DNA of 64,000 bases from Protula sp. h YS-2021 (Eukaryota > Annelida > Polychaeta > Sabellida > Serpulidae). How positions within the stretch are numbered: the first letter of the stretch is position 1; the number at the start of each line of letters is the position of its first letter. The stretch lies in contig OX457028.1 of assembly GCA_949752745.1 (NCBI GenBank), forward strand, positions 8,949,389 to 9,013,388, in the 5' to 3' direction. The notes under the pieces were generated by a model. The model was not told where the DNA came from. It saw only the letters and a program-made list of their open reading frames with translations, and did not search any database. Below are positions 12,746-21,717 of the stretch, one piece after another. The position numbers and the translations under genes were made by a program.

Positions 12746-12818
12746 GTCGTAATGGCTCACTGGTTAGAGCGAACGACTAGCAACCTAAGAGCCCCGGGTT
12801 CGGTTCCCGGCTGGGACA
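12746..12818 (+). tRNA. second tRNA-like sequence or tRNA-derived SINE head
   Basis: The 73 nt have tRNA proportions: D arm GCTC-ACTGGTTA-GAGC, T arm CCGGG-TTCGGTT-CCCGG perfectly paired, and ends GTCGTAA/CTGGGAC pairing at about five of seven positions. The anticodon loop would read CTAGCAA (AGC, Ala), but its stem does not pair. It is followed by AAAAAATTTTTTTT. This is best read as a degenerate or SINE-type tRNA derivative carried in Polinton copy 1. Confidence 0.45.
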
Positions 12819-13004
12819 AAAAATTTTTTTTGGTTATTTTTAGTTTTTGCTCATTTTATGACTCTGTGACATTATGTGGCAACATGTGACTGTGACATCA
12901 TGTGACTCTATGACTTTTTAAAATTTTTATTATTATTATTATTATTATGATAATATTTAATTAGTCATATTTCAATGGTTTCCCCATTGCAATAACTACA
13001 CATA

Positions 13005-13138
13005 GCATAAGTGCACTCGTACAGAGTGTGGGAGAAAAACTGATCGATAAATTCAGAGTGCACTCGTACAGAGTGTGGGAGAAAAACCGATCGATAAATT
13101 CAGAGTGCACTCCGAGTGTGGGAACGATCAATAAATTT
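13005..13138. repeat. ~60-bp tandem repeat (three units)
   Basis: AGTGCACTCGTACAGAGTG, GGAGAAAAACTGATCGATAAA and TTCAG recur three times, the last shortened. No coding content. Confidence 0.8.
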
Positions 13139-13139
13139 G

Positions 13140-13655
13140 AGAAGGAATGGGATTTTCCCTACGTTAAGTCTAATGTTATGTTTTAAGTTATAGTAGTTGG
13201 AAAATGACACTTCTAAAACACATTTAACAAATGTAGTTTTTAACACCATATAATATATAAAATAAATTTGAACATTTAGCATGCTACTTATTTGAATGTT
13301 CTAAAGTTATAGTAGTGGGGAAAATGGTGGTTCTAGACCAACTTTAACAAATTTAGTTTTTAACACCATATGATATATAAAATAAGTTTTGAACATTTAG
13401 CACGCTACTTATTTGAATATTCTAAAGGCATAGTAGTGGAAAAATGGTGGTTCTAGACCAATTTTAACAAATTTGTTTTTTGACAAAATATGATGTATAA
13501 AATAAGTTTAAACATTATACAATGGTGTAGTAGAGTAAAAATGAGGGTTCTAGACCAACTTTAACAAATTTTGTTTTTTGACAAAATATGATGTATAAAA
13601 TAAGTTTGAACATTTTACCATGGTGTAGTAGGGTAAAAATCAGGGTTCTAATCCA
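13140..13655. repeat. ~115-bp tandem repeat (four units)
   Basis: Units carry ATAGTAGTGGGGAAAATGG, TTCTAGACCAACTTTAACAA, and ATATATAAAATAAGTTTGAA then CATTTA. They fill the space before the first small gene of Polinton copy 1. Confidence 0.85.
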
Positions 13656-13699
13656 AAATTTAATTTTTTTTGAAAACATATTATGCTTTTCTTTTCTTA

Positions 13700-14029
13700 A
13701 TGCTTTCAGTATCGTCAGAACACATCGCTCTCCGCTTTCACCTGCTTATTAACAATGTCAACATTACTCTTCACCGATGTGTAGAGACCATGGATGACGT
13801 CTTCAAAGTGAACTATGTTGACTATGTGTTTTCAAAGCTTCCTGCTTTTGAATCTAATTGGATTTTACAAGTGAAGAATTTGCATAAGCATTGGGAAGCT
13901 GTTGGAAAGATATTCCAAGAGATGAATTCATCCACTCATTTCTACAGGAATGTGAAGAACTACTTTTTACCATCAACTTACGACATTGATTCAGCATTTA
14001 TCCGCGCGGAATACAACTTGGGCAGCTGA
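13700..14029 (+). CDS. unknown Polinton protein, family with the locus at 14,931
   Basis: About 109 residues from the first in-frame ATG; upstream only a TTG start exists. A polypyrimidine tract and TTTCAG overlap this ATG, so the region could instead be a 3' exon. A MDDVFKVNYVDYVF segment followed by alternating aromatic and basic residues recurs in diverged form at 14,931 (VETFFKETYVDYM). Both share a later acidic block (YDIDSAFIRAEYN and FDVEAAYHFARFD). No catalytic motif or zinc ligands are seen and the function is unknown. It lies just left of the PC4-like gene, in an accessory block that copy 2 does not share. Confidence 0.45.
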   Translation: MLSVSSEHIALRFHLLINNVNITLHRCVETMDDVFKVNYVDYVFSKLPAFESNWILQVKNLHKHWEAVGKIFQEMNSSTHFYRNVKNYFLPSTYDIDSAFIRAEYNLGS

Positions 14030-14247
14030 ACTCATGCTAGTGTAGCTGCTAGAATTATTTTACATTATGATGATGGCGTTCCATTGACGACGAATGCATC
14101 AGAACTTGTTCGATTCAACAATGAACGAGTTGAAGTGAATTCACAGCTTTGTAAAATGTTTGAAGAACTATAAAACAAGCTGACTCTGCAATTTCTAATG
14201 ACATAAAAGGAGAAGGGTGAAGTGAAGTCATCATTCAACGCGCAGCC

Positions 14248-14658
14248 ATGGAGAAGACAAGCAGCTTTAAAATTAGTGCAAACTTAACCATTACTGTGGA
14301 GCATGGAGAATTTGGGCTATTTCTTCGAATCAAACGTGGAGAGAGGTGGCTTGCTTTATCACCATCCTTGTGGAAGATTGTGTGTCAGAACTTGACAAGA
14401 TTACGCAACATTGGCTTCAAACTGTACTTAACGCAAACGAAGTGGCTTGAAGTCATTTCATACTTGGATATGCGCTATGTGAGTTTTGTGCAAACATCAC
14501 TGTTTGAAGGGAAAGAATATACGCGTTACATCAACATGAATGATGGTGAATGGGAGACATTGCTTCAGGAAATCCATAGCATAACCTCAACCTTACTGCC
14601 ATGTATGGAATGTCATGGGAAGAAAACTCCTGTAAGCTGCAAAAGGACAATCGAATGA
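14248..14658 (+). CDS. PC4-like small protein of Polinton copy 1 (two-half architecture)
   Basis: It has 136 residues from a good ATG. The protein has two similar halves. The first has a strand pattern ending FLRIKRGERWLALSPSLW. The second runs from FKLYLTQTKWLEVI through VSFVQTS to YTRYINMNDGEWETLL. The order strand, basic loop, hydrophobic strand, then EW-type helix is the same as in the four small genes at 41,098-42,531 of copy 2. The first of those is a clear match to the ssDNA-binding PC4/p15 domain. I infer a single-stranded nucleic-acid-binding role in replication or transcription. Similarity of this member to PC4 itself is weak and rests on the intermediate copies. Confidence 0.5.
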   Translation: MEKTSSFKISANLTITVEHGEFGLFLRIKRGERWLALSPSLWKIVCQNLTRLRNIGFKLYLTQTKWLEVISYLDMRYVSFVQTSLFEGKEYTRYINMNDGEWETLLQEIHSITSTLLPCMECHGKKTPVSCKRTIE

Positions 14659-14707
14659 AAGTGTCGAAGCTATCCAAGAAAAGACTGCTGAAGTTCGATT
14701 GGAGAAT

Positions 14708-14866
14708 ATGAACGTGCAAAATCAACTTGGACTTACCTGTGATATTGTGGTGCTTACGGATATGCTGAGGATTATGATTGTCACTGCCATAAGTACAGAT
14801 TGCAAGTTGTGTGAACCTGACAACTTCTGCAACAAGTGCGGCTCACTAACAGTATCTGCCGAGTAA
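14708..14866 (+). CDS. small CxxC protein or fragment
   Basis: 52 residues from ATG. The frame is open upstream and could be the tail of a longer product. A helical N-terminal part is followed by CKLCEPDNFCNKCG, a four-cysteine zinc-ribbon-like motif. It lies between the PC4-like gene and the broken unknown gene. Function unknown. Confidence 0.3.
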   Translation: MNVQNQLGLTCDIVVLTDMLRIMIVTAISTDCKLCEPDNFCNKCGSLTVSAE

Positions 14867-14930
14867 GACTACAAGTCATTTGCTTGCCAGCCGTCAAAGT
14901 GTGTAGACGTGTCATATGGATATGTGAAAG

Positions 14931-15217
14931 ATGGATGTAGAAACGTTTTTCAAGGAGACGTATGTGGACTACATGATAGAGAACTGGCGCGTTTTGGATC
15001 TATTCAACAACAACTGGAACACTTTGACATCTATTGGGAACTTGCTCATTCCACGCTGAACGTACCGAAATTACGTGAGGATTTCATCAAAGAGTGTGTG
15101 CTTTCAAATATTGACGGAGCTGAGGAGTTTGATGTGGAAGCAGCATATCACTTTGCTCGATTTGATCCAAGACTGTTTGATGAAGTGAGAGAGTGGCTAA
15201 TCTACATTGCAGTATAA
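14931..15217 (+). pseudogene. broken paralogue of the unknown gene at 13,700
   Basis: The ATG at 14931 opens a 42-codon frame containing VETFFKETYVDYMIENW that stops at 15057. The rest of the family pattern (FIKECVLSNID, then FDVEAAYHFARFDPRLF) continues in another frame to 15217. One frameshift near 15,030-15,060 therefore separates the halves. The last codons overlap the ATG of the next ORF (TAATG). The function is unknown. Confidence 0.45.
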
Positions 15218-15451
15218 TGACAGCCATTACATTGAGACAATATATTGTACAAAAAACATATTGTGAAGAAATGTTATTAGCTGTAAAAAAGTTTTGCATG
15301 TTTAGTATGTCCTGCTTGTCAAAATGAAGAGTGTCAGAAACATACTTGTCATTCTGCATGTGTCTATACATATTGGAATGAAGCTAAATATTACATTCAT
15401 TTAGATAAAGTGTTAGATAATGCAAATCAACGTTATGAAAATATGGTGTAG
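15217..15451 (+). pseudogene. broken Cys/His-rich small protein
   Basis: The ATG at 15217 overlaps the previous stop. Its frame closes after about 35 codons. A second frame from about 15,290 carries CPACQNEECQKHTCHSAC, a zinc-binding-like cluster, and ends at 15451. The two frames look like one small protein with a frameshift. No family was recognised. Confidence 0.35.
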
Positions 15452-15630
15452 ATGCTATCACATTTGATGAATTAGTAGTTGGTTAATGTTCATTGAAGAT
15501 CAATGGACTCCAATTATTCACACCATTGTATCAATACTTGATTTGTTAAGATATGTTGATAAAATGCAAGATGTGTTGATTAAAATAAAATGTAAGATAT
15601 GTTAATAAGTGTTAATCATTTAGTGTTAAC

Positions 15631-16733
15631 ATGTCGGACGTGGAAAGACTACCTAACCAATATTTATTTTAAAACCTGGTCAACCCGGGGCATTTGCTGG
15701 TCCATACAAACTTTATCACATATTAAGAAAACATGATCAACCAGTCACTCATTCACAAGTGAAGAAATGGTTACAGGATCAAGATGCCTTCAGTTTACTA
15801 CAACCTGTAAAATACAGGTTTAAAAGGCAACGTGTCATTACACGTGGAATTGATGACATGTGGGATATTGATTTAGCTGACATGGGAAACATAGCTCCAT
15901 ATAATGATGACACCCGTTTTTTGTTGGTTGTCATTGATGTGTTTTCCAAATATTTATGGGTTGCAACCAATGCCTAATAAATCACATACGAGTGTCATAG
16001 AAGCCTTTCAAAAGATTTTTCATGAAACACAACGAAGACCACGAACTCTACAGGTCAGACAAAGGAACTGAATTTAAAAACAGATGGGTAAAAGCTTATA
16101 TGAAGAAGGAGGGAATACATGCCTATACGACAAAGAATGAAACCAAAGCCAACTTTGCTGAGAGAGTCATTCGTACTCTAAAGGGAATGATGTATCGATA
16201 TTTCCTACATAATCAAACGTATCGATATATGGACATCCTTCCAGACTTAGTGTATAATTACAACCTAGACCTCATGCTCCCTCCCTAATAGTATGCTCCT
16301 GCAGATATTCGTAAAGACAACGAATCGAAAGTGTGGAAGTATATGTATGTAGACAAATTGAAATTAAAACCAAAGAAGAAAAAACCCTACAATTTAAAAT
16401 TGGTGATCAGGTTCGCATTTCTCACATGAAATATGTATTTCAACGGGATTATCATATAAAGTGGACGCAAGAAGTGTTCATTATCACACATCGTTGTAAG
16501 AAGCAAGGAATACACTTGTATCGTGTGAAAGACTTTTTAGATGAAGATATTGATGGACATTTTTATGACAGAAGAACTGCAGAAAGTGACAAAGATATTG
16601 AATCAGTCTACAGAATTGAAAAGGTCTTGAAAACACGAAGAAGACGAGGGTGTTAAAGAATTATTTGTGAAGTGGTTAGGTTGGCCAAAGAAGTTTAACA
16701 GTTTGGGTGAAAGAAACAGACATTCGAAAATGA
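15631..16733 (+). pseudogene. Polinton retroviral-type integrase, frameshifted
   Basis: The DDE integrase of Polintons catalyses insertion of the linear element DNA. The locus starts with ATG at 15631. An N-terminal FAGPYKLYHILRKHDQP block is followed by the core: Asp in WDIDLADM (near 15,870), Asp in YRSDKGTEF (16,058) and Glu in ANFAERVIRTLK (16,160), with 33 residues between the last two. A C-terminal chromodomain-like part has VYRIEKVLKTR and later WLGWPKKFN. The frame is broken at least four times (near 15,670, 15,970, 16,030 and 16,285, and again near 16,650-16,700), so no intact product exists here. The end overlaps the ATPase ATG. Copy 2 keeps only the last ~85 codons. Confidence 0.85.
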
Positions 16734-17386
16734 AGCATCCATTCACGTGTTTGGTCTCTGGACCTACAGGCAGTGGTAAAACTTCTCTAGTTAGAGAAAT
16801 TCTAGACAAAAGTTAATTAAACCCTCTCCAAAAACCATTTTATGGCTCTATGCAGCAGATCAGCCTTTATACAAGGGAATGAAGGGTGTGGAATTTTACC
16901 AAGGCATTCCAGATGACATTGAAGAGCGTTTTAACCCGAAAAAGCCAAACTTACTCATCATTGATGACTTAATGACCAAATGTCATAGTGATGAGCGAAT
17001 GACACGTCTATTTAGTGTTGGCAGCAGTCATCAAAATCTAAGCATTATTTTTATTGTGCATAATTTATTCCATCATGGTAGAGAAATGCGAAATATTAGT
17101 TTGAATACACATTACATCATTCTGTTTAAAAATCCTAGAGACAGTCAACAATAAGTACATTAGCGCGACAAATGTATCCTGGAAAATCTCAGTTCTCATA
17201 GAAGCCTATCAAGATGCTACCAGCAAACCTCATGGCTATTTATTCATTGATTTGAAGCCGAAGACGAATGATCAACTACGTATTCGTACAGGCATTTTAC
17301 CAAAAGATACACATTACGTCTATGTTGATAAGGTGGCGTATGAACAAGAACCAAGTCACTTGACCATTCGCAGCCAAGATGTCTAA
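16730..17386 (+). pseudogene. FtsK/HerA-type genome-packaging ATPase, frameshifted
   Basis: This ATPase drives DNA into the capsid in Polinton-like viruses. The ATG at 16730 begins MKHPFTCLVSGPTGSGKTS, with an intact Walker A (GPTGSGKT). Walker B is NLLIIDDLM near 16,945. Against copy 2, single A or T bases are missing near 16,806, 17,150 and 17,190, each shifting the frame. The stop at 17384-17386 overlaps the next ATG by 8 nt. All three differences lie in short A or T runs, so sequencing error is possible. Confidence 0.85.
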
Positions 17387-17704
17387 ACGTATTCAAGCGA
17401 ATCAACCTTTTCTTCACTTGCTCGCACGCAGCGGGCCTAAACGACGTAAATCCTTGCTACAACAAGCTACTAAGGAGAATTAACTAGCTTGTTTGAAATT
17501 TGTTTGAATATATTGCGAGGGCATTTACCCTTAAGCTCAAAAAGGTATAAGGTATTCAAGCGTGAACGTCATACCCTACGTACACTAGCAGATAAGAAGA
17601 TATCACTTCGAAGAAAAAAGAAGTTGGTTAATCAGAAAGGAGGATTCATTGGAGCTATTGCTAAATTTGCATTACCCTTGTTAGCTCAGTTGCTGTTAAA
17701 ATGA
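17379..17704 (+). pseudogene. small basic Polinton protein, one frameshift
   Basis: The ATG at 17379 (MSKRIQANQPFLHLLARSG) is followed by a stop near 17,478, while the frame with ICLNILRGHLPLS, LRTLADKKISLRRKKKLV and a QKGGF hydrophobic tail continues to 17704. The layout (basic first two thirds, GGF plus short hydrophobic tail) recurs in many invertebrate Polintons as I remember them. A virion core or minor structural role is plausible but not shown. The stop overlaps the next ATG as ATGA. Confidence 0.55.
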
Positions 17705-18290
17705 AACATACTATGAAAATGGTCCTCATTCCTGAATATGAATATAAAATGTTGTTAGAAAAGAAGGGAAAAGATGGTGAAATCAAAACGAAAGTGAATA
17801 AACTTTTACGTGGGAAACGAACTCGTGAAAAGGCAATAGAATGTCTCAAGTTCTTGGCCGTCATTTACGAACAATTCAGTCGCAACAACAGCGACAAAAG
17901 TCTGTTACATCATCCAAAGCAGAAAAATCAGAAAAGTCCCAACAGTTTCTAAGCCATTTTCAACCTATTTATCATGTAAAACTAACACAACTTCTAGCAG
18001 AACTTAAGAAATATGGTACGAGATGGACAGATAAAAATGAACTTGTTTTAAAAACGGGTACTGTCATTACAAATTCCAACATTATTGATTTGCTGAAAGA
18101 AGCATTGGTTGCTACAAGAAGAAAAGAACAACGACAACCACCGCATGGTTGGAAGCAGTTTATTGAGGAAATTGTAGATGCTAATATTCCAAAAACTGTT
18201 TTTGGTAAAAAGACAACTCGTGAAGATATTACAAAAGAGATACAACAACGTCAACAAAGGTTGTTTCCAGAAGGATGGGAAACTTTTTAA
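17701..18290 (+). pseudogene. conserved unknown Polinton protein, one frameshift
   Basis: The ATG at 17701 gives MKHTMKMVLIPEYEYKMLLE. The frame is lost near 17,840, where copy 2 has one more A, and continues from 17,841 to 18,290 with a Gln-rich linker and a C-terminal block (GTVITNSNIIDLLKEAL, then FPEGWETF). Copy 2 carries the whole reading frame (196 residues). The protein is basic and helical with no catalytic motif. It overlaps the next gene by 16 nt. Function unknown. Confidence 0.55.
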
Positions 18291-18484
18291 CATGGATTAA
18301 AGAGTTATGGTGTTGTTGTTGTAAAGAAAATGGAAATAAAAATACTATTCCTGTAAAAATTAGGTGTGTTAGTGCTTGTTGTCAGGGAGAAGTAGTAGAT
18401 ACCAATGTAGATCATGTAGATAGTAATTTAGATAACAATGAAGACAGCAATGTAGAGAGTGAGGATGAAGAGTGTCAAATATGA
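18275..18484 (+). CDS. small protein with N-myristoylation and Cys-cluster signature
   Basis: 69 residues. The N-terminus MGNFLTWIKELWCCCC fits the N-myristoylation pattern (Gly2, small residue at 6) followed at once by four cysteines of the kind that are palmitoylated. The C-terminal half is strongly acidic (DSNLDNNEDSNVESEDEE). This predicts a membrane-attached acidic tail. It sits directly before the jelly-roll protein, with 54 bases between stop and ATG. In copy 2 the stop is lost and the two are fused. No named family was recognised. Confidence 0.55.
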   Translation: MGNFLTWIKELWCCCCKENGNKNTIPVKIRCVSACCQGEVVDTNVDHVDSNLDNNEDSNVESEDEECQI

Positions 18485-18538
18485 AGCAATGTATATACAC
18501 ATCTAGTCTATCTACATCACATAAACGATTTAGCTGTC

Positions 18539-19203
18539 ATGGAGTCAACAAGTTTTTACATTACTTTACCTAGCAATGCTAGTATGAACTATTATCCCAA
18601 CAACAAGACTTCGAATTATCAAATTCGTATGCCTCGAACCATCTATCTGAACGGAAAATATGAAGTGGCATTAGCTGAAATTCAATATCCGCATACATGG
18701 ACAACCATGAGACATGGAATGGACTATTCTATTCAGTATCGACAACAACCACTTACAGATTCTGTTCTTGGCACAATCAATATTCCTTATGGTTACTACA
18801 GATCCATACAAGAAATATGTCATGCAGTCAATGAAGAAGCAACTAATTCTATGAAAGATGACCTTAAAGAAGGTATTCGGATAAAGTATGATAAAATTAG
18901 ACGACGCGTTTTTCTATATCTAAATTATAGCTTTGAAGTGTCATTCTCCACTGGATTAGCTGAGATTTTAGGATTTATCCCAAATCAATGGTATACTGAA
19001 ACGTGTACAGCTGAATATAAAGCTGATGTGAAACAGGGGTTTTATACACTTTATGTGTACTGTAGTATTTGCGAGCCACAAGTTGTTGGTGATTATTATG
19101 TTCCTTTGCTACGTTCTGTTGCAATACAAGGACATGATGGAGACATTATCATGAAAACTTATGGAGAACCCCATTATGTTCCTGTAAACACATCTAAATT
19201 TGA
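18539..19203 (+). CDS. Polinton minor (penton-type) single jelly-roll capsid protein, cut by gap
   Basis: The ATG at 18539 begins MESTSFYITLPSNASMNYYP. The frame stays open for 221 codons into the N gap. It is nearly identical to the 254-residue protein at 44,846-45,610, so about 33 residues are missing. Conserved marks are VALAEIQYPHTW and ILGFIPNQWY. Proteins of this type in Polintons correspond to the single jelly-roll minor capsid (PX/penton). The assignment rests on family knowledge and gene order. Confidence 0.75.
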
Positions 19204-19403
19204 NNNNNNNNNNNNNNNNNNNNNNNNNNNNNNNNNNNNNNNNNNNNNNNNNNNNNNNNNNNNNNNNNNNNNNNNNNNNNNNNNNNNNNNNNNNNNNNNN
19301 NNNNNNNNNNNNNNNNNNNNNNNNNNNNNNNNNNNNNNNNNNNNNNNNNNNNNNNNNNNNNNNNNNNNNNNNNNNNNNNNNNNNNNNNNNNNNNNNNNNN
19401 NNN
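19204..19403. other. assembly gap (200 N)
   Basis: Exactly 200 unknown bases. They interrupt the jelly-roll gene of Polinton copy 1. On the far side, only ~180 bases separate the gap from exon 6 of astacin gene 2. The missing capsid/polymerase half of the Polinton and three astacin exons must lie here or be absent. Confidence 0.99.
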
Positions 19404-19404
19404 C

Positions 19405-19488
19405 CTAACATGTTTGGCTTGTGGCGTTCTTTTGTACCCAAATCGTCAGTTTTTACGTAAGGATGAATTGCAACGTTGCCGCCAATAA
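19405..19488 (+). other. short open frame after the gap with CxxC motif
   Basis: 27 codons open at the gap edge read TCLACGVLLYPNRQFLRK, then DELQRCRQ and stop. The CxxCG...C pattern resembles the zinc-finger ends of small Polinton genes, so this could be the tail of a Polinton gene. It is too short to classify. A T-rich tract follows up to the astacin acceptor. Confidence 0.25.
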
Positions 19489-19582
19489 ACTGAATCAAAG
19501 TGTTTTTTTTTTTAATTTTTTTTTTCATTTTTTATTTTTTTGCTTTTATTTTATTTTATTATTTATTTATTTCCCTCAACAG

Positions 19583-21593
19583 TTGCTCGTCATCCGTGGG
19601 TATGCAAGGAGGCAGTCAGCGCATCTCATTGGTCGACAGCTGTGTGGATAGGCACGGCACGATTATGCACGAGTTCCTGCACGCGCTCGGCTTCCATCAC
19701 GAACATATGCGCGCTGACCGCGACGATTACGTCACCATCCACTGGGATAACATAGAGCCCAGTAATGCTTGACTTTTCTTATTCGCTTTTTGGTATAGAA
19801 AAGAGAGTGAAAACTAGTCACTGTGAATTTGCACACTGAGAATTATCCGAACATTACGGTCTGTTTAATTTATTTGATCCGAATTTTCAGTAGACTCTGT
19901 ATGAAAACTAAATAGGAAAAACTTTATTTCTCTGTACGCAAACTCCCTCTCTTTGTCATACGGGAAAACGTTCTGATCCCAGGAGTGGGGGGGGGGGGGC
20001 ACTCATGTACCAACTGGTTACCATGCGTGTCCATAGCTTTTCAAAACAAGCCCTAAACGAGGGGTGCTAATTTGAAATGAAACCCCCATTTTTAACCAAA
20101 CACGGGTGAAATTCCGAAATAACCCCGTATTTGTAGGAAACAGAGTATTGAATAACAAAATACCCCCATTTTTAACGAAATTGGCACTCCGCGCGAACCG
20201 CGCCTGACCTCAAAATTACCTCCCTCTCTCAACGTTTTTTTTTTTTTTGGGGCGGGGGGGGGGGGGGGGGTACGCACGGTAACACATAAAATACTAAGTG
20301 ACCTTCCTGGGGCTCTGAACCATCGTGCAAAGGTTGAGGCGGTGATGAGGGTCAACATCATCGTGAGGGTTAACACCGTGGTGATGGTCAACACCGTCAT
20401 GAGGGTCAACACCACGCCATATAGTCACCAAATTTCACGACATTTTAATGCGTTCACGTCTATATGATTCAAGTCTTAGGGGTTCTTTTATGTATTTACA
20501 ATACAGGGTATTTTTACAACTTCGTCAAGCTTGAGGAGGGAGAGACAGTGGACCATCTGAACACGAGCTACGACTACGGCAGCGTCATGCATTACCCGGA
20601 GGACGCGTTCGCCATCAACGAGACGGAAAACACGATCACACCGCATGATCCCGACGCGGAAATCGGGCAGAGAGAGGAAATGAGTGACATCGATTCGGAA
20701 AGAGTGCAGATTCTATATGGCTGCCTTGATATCGTAAGCGGAATTTAGAATCTAATCTAATTTTCATAGAGAGTTTTAGTTTTGGAAAAACTGCTCTCCT
20801 GAAGCAAGGAAGTTCAGAAATATGCCATATTTCTGTGTAATGTTTCCGCATCCGTCGATTAATATATTATTCTTTTCCTGATCTACGAGAACAGCGTACT
20901 ATCTGCTTTAAAAAAACTGCTCAATTGTTATTGTGATTTATAGCCCCAATCGGGCCACTTGGTATCTTATGTGTTATCATGCAGGTCCAGAAAAACGCGG
21001 AGAAACAGGGGTCATTTTGAGGCCAGACGCGGTTCGGGCGGAGTAGCGAATTTCTTTAAGAAAGGGGGAGGGGAGGGTGCATTTTTCATTCAGTACTCTA
21101 CAGTTCATACAAAAAGGGTGGTTATTTCGGAATTTCACTCCGCGTTTTGGTCAAAAATTTCAAAATTAGCGCTCCGCGTTTAATGATTGTTTTAAAAAGT
21201 CATGGACACACATGGTAACGAGCTGGAATGTAAGTACCCCCCCCCCCCCAAGTTTAAACCATATTCTACGGATGTACTCAAATGAAATATAAGGCATAAT
21301 TTGGTTCCACAGCGTTTCCACTCAAATTACACTCTTCTGGCGTATACGCCCAAACTGAGACCAAACCTTTGCACTACGCTGTCAATCATTAACCAAAGCA
21401 ATTAGTATCACTGCATGCATATTGTGGAATACATAGTGTATAAGTGAATGATAAGACTAATAATTGCAAGTATTGGTCTTTTCTCCCATTTCAGAAAGAC
21501 TCGGTGTATTTCCGTGGCATGTCTGAGGAGGATCTGTTTGCTGGAGGAAAGCTGATGTGGATAAATACATGGAATGAAAAGCTTGGGCTGTGA
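19583..21593 (+). CDS. astacin gene 2, exons 6-8 (3' part)
   Basis: Exons are 19583-19761, 20507-20733 and 21495-21593, with phases matching gene 1. Exon 6 encodes CSSSVGMQGGSQRISL and [19 protein letters not shown], the zinc site with all three His and the catalytic Glu. Exon 7 has the canonical Met-turn SVMHY and ends at YGCLDI. Exon 8 ends in LGL-stop at 21591. AATAAA follows at 21,656. Exons 1-2 lie at 10,033-11,331 and exons 3-5 are missing. Whether a working transcript spans the Polinton and gap cannot be judged here. Confidence 0.8.
20010..20302 (-). repeat. interspersed MITE-like repeat, minus orientation
   Basis: It is bounded by CAACTGGTTACCATGCGTGT on one side and CGCACGGTAACACATAAAAT on the other, giving short inverted ends around GTTACC(A/G)TGCG. 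The inside includes CCCCATTTTTAACCAAACACGG, GGTGAAATTCCGAAATAACC and GGCACTCCGCGCGAACCGCG. It lies in an intron of astacin gene 2. Confidence 0.6.
20958..21226 (+). repeat. interspersed MITE-like repeat, plus orientation
   Basis: It is the reverse-oriented counterpart of the copy at 20,010-20,302: CACTTGGTATCTTATGTGTT at the start, GGAATTTCACTCCGCGTTTTGG inside, and CATGGACACACATGGTAACG at the end. It lies in the last intron of astacin gene 2. Confidence 0.6.
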
Positions 21594-21717
21594 CATCGAA
21601 GCCCAGTGTCTGACTAGTCTATGGGCACCACTGTTCATGAATACAATCACAAAGAAATAAAATTAAAAAAAAATACAATGCTTCTCATTAAATTTTAATT
21701 ATTTTTCGGGCTGTCTT

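Larger units (their letters stand above)
11597..19203 (+). mobile_element. Polinton/Maverick copy 1, left part, cut by assembly gap
   Basis: The left end AGTAGTTGAAAAACGAGAG aligns with the left end of copy 2, including the shared ACAGGAAGTGACGTCAT block and a following palindrome. Gene order from 15.6 kb (integrase, ATPase, small basic protein, conserved unknown, acylation-motif protein, jelly-roll protein) equals copy 2 read backwards at high identity. The right half (capsid, protease, polymerase) and the right terminal repeat are absent, because a run of N begins at 19,204. The six bases before the end, ATGAAA, would be the left target duplication, but no right partner can be checked. It sits within the span of astacin gene 2. 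Confidence 0.85.
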
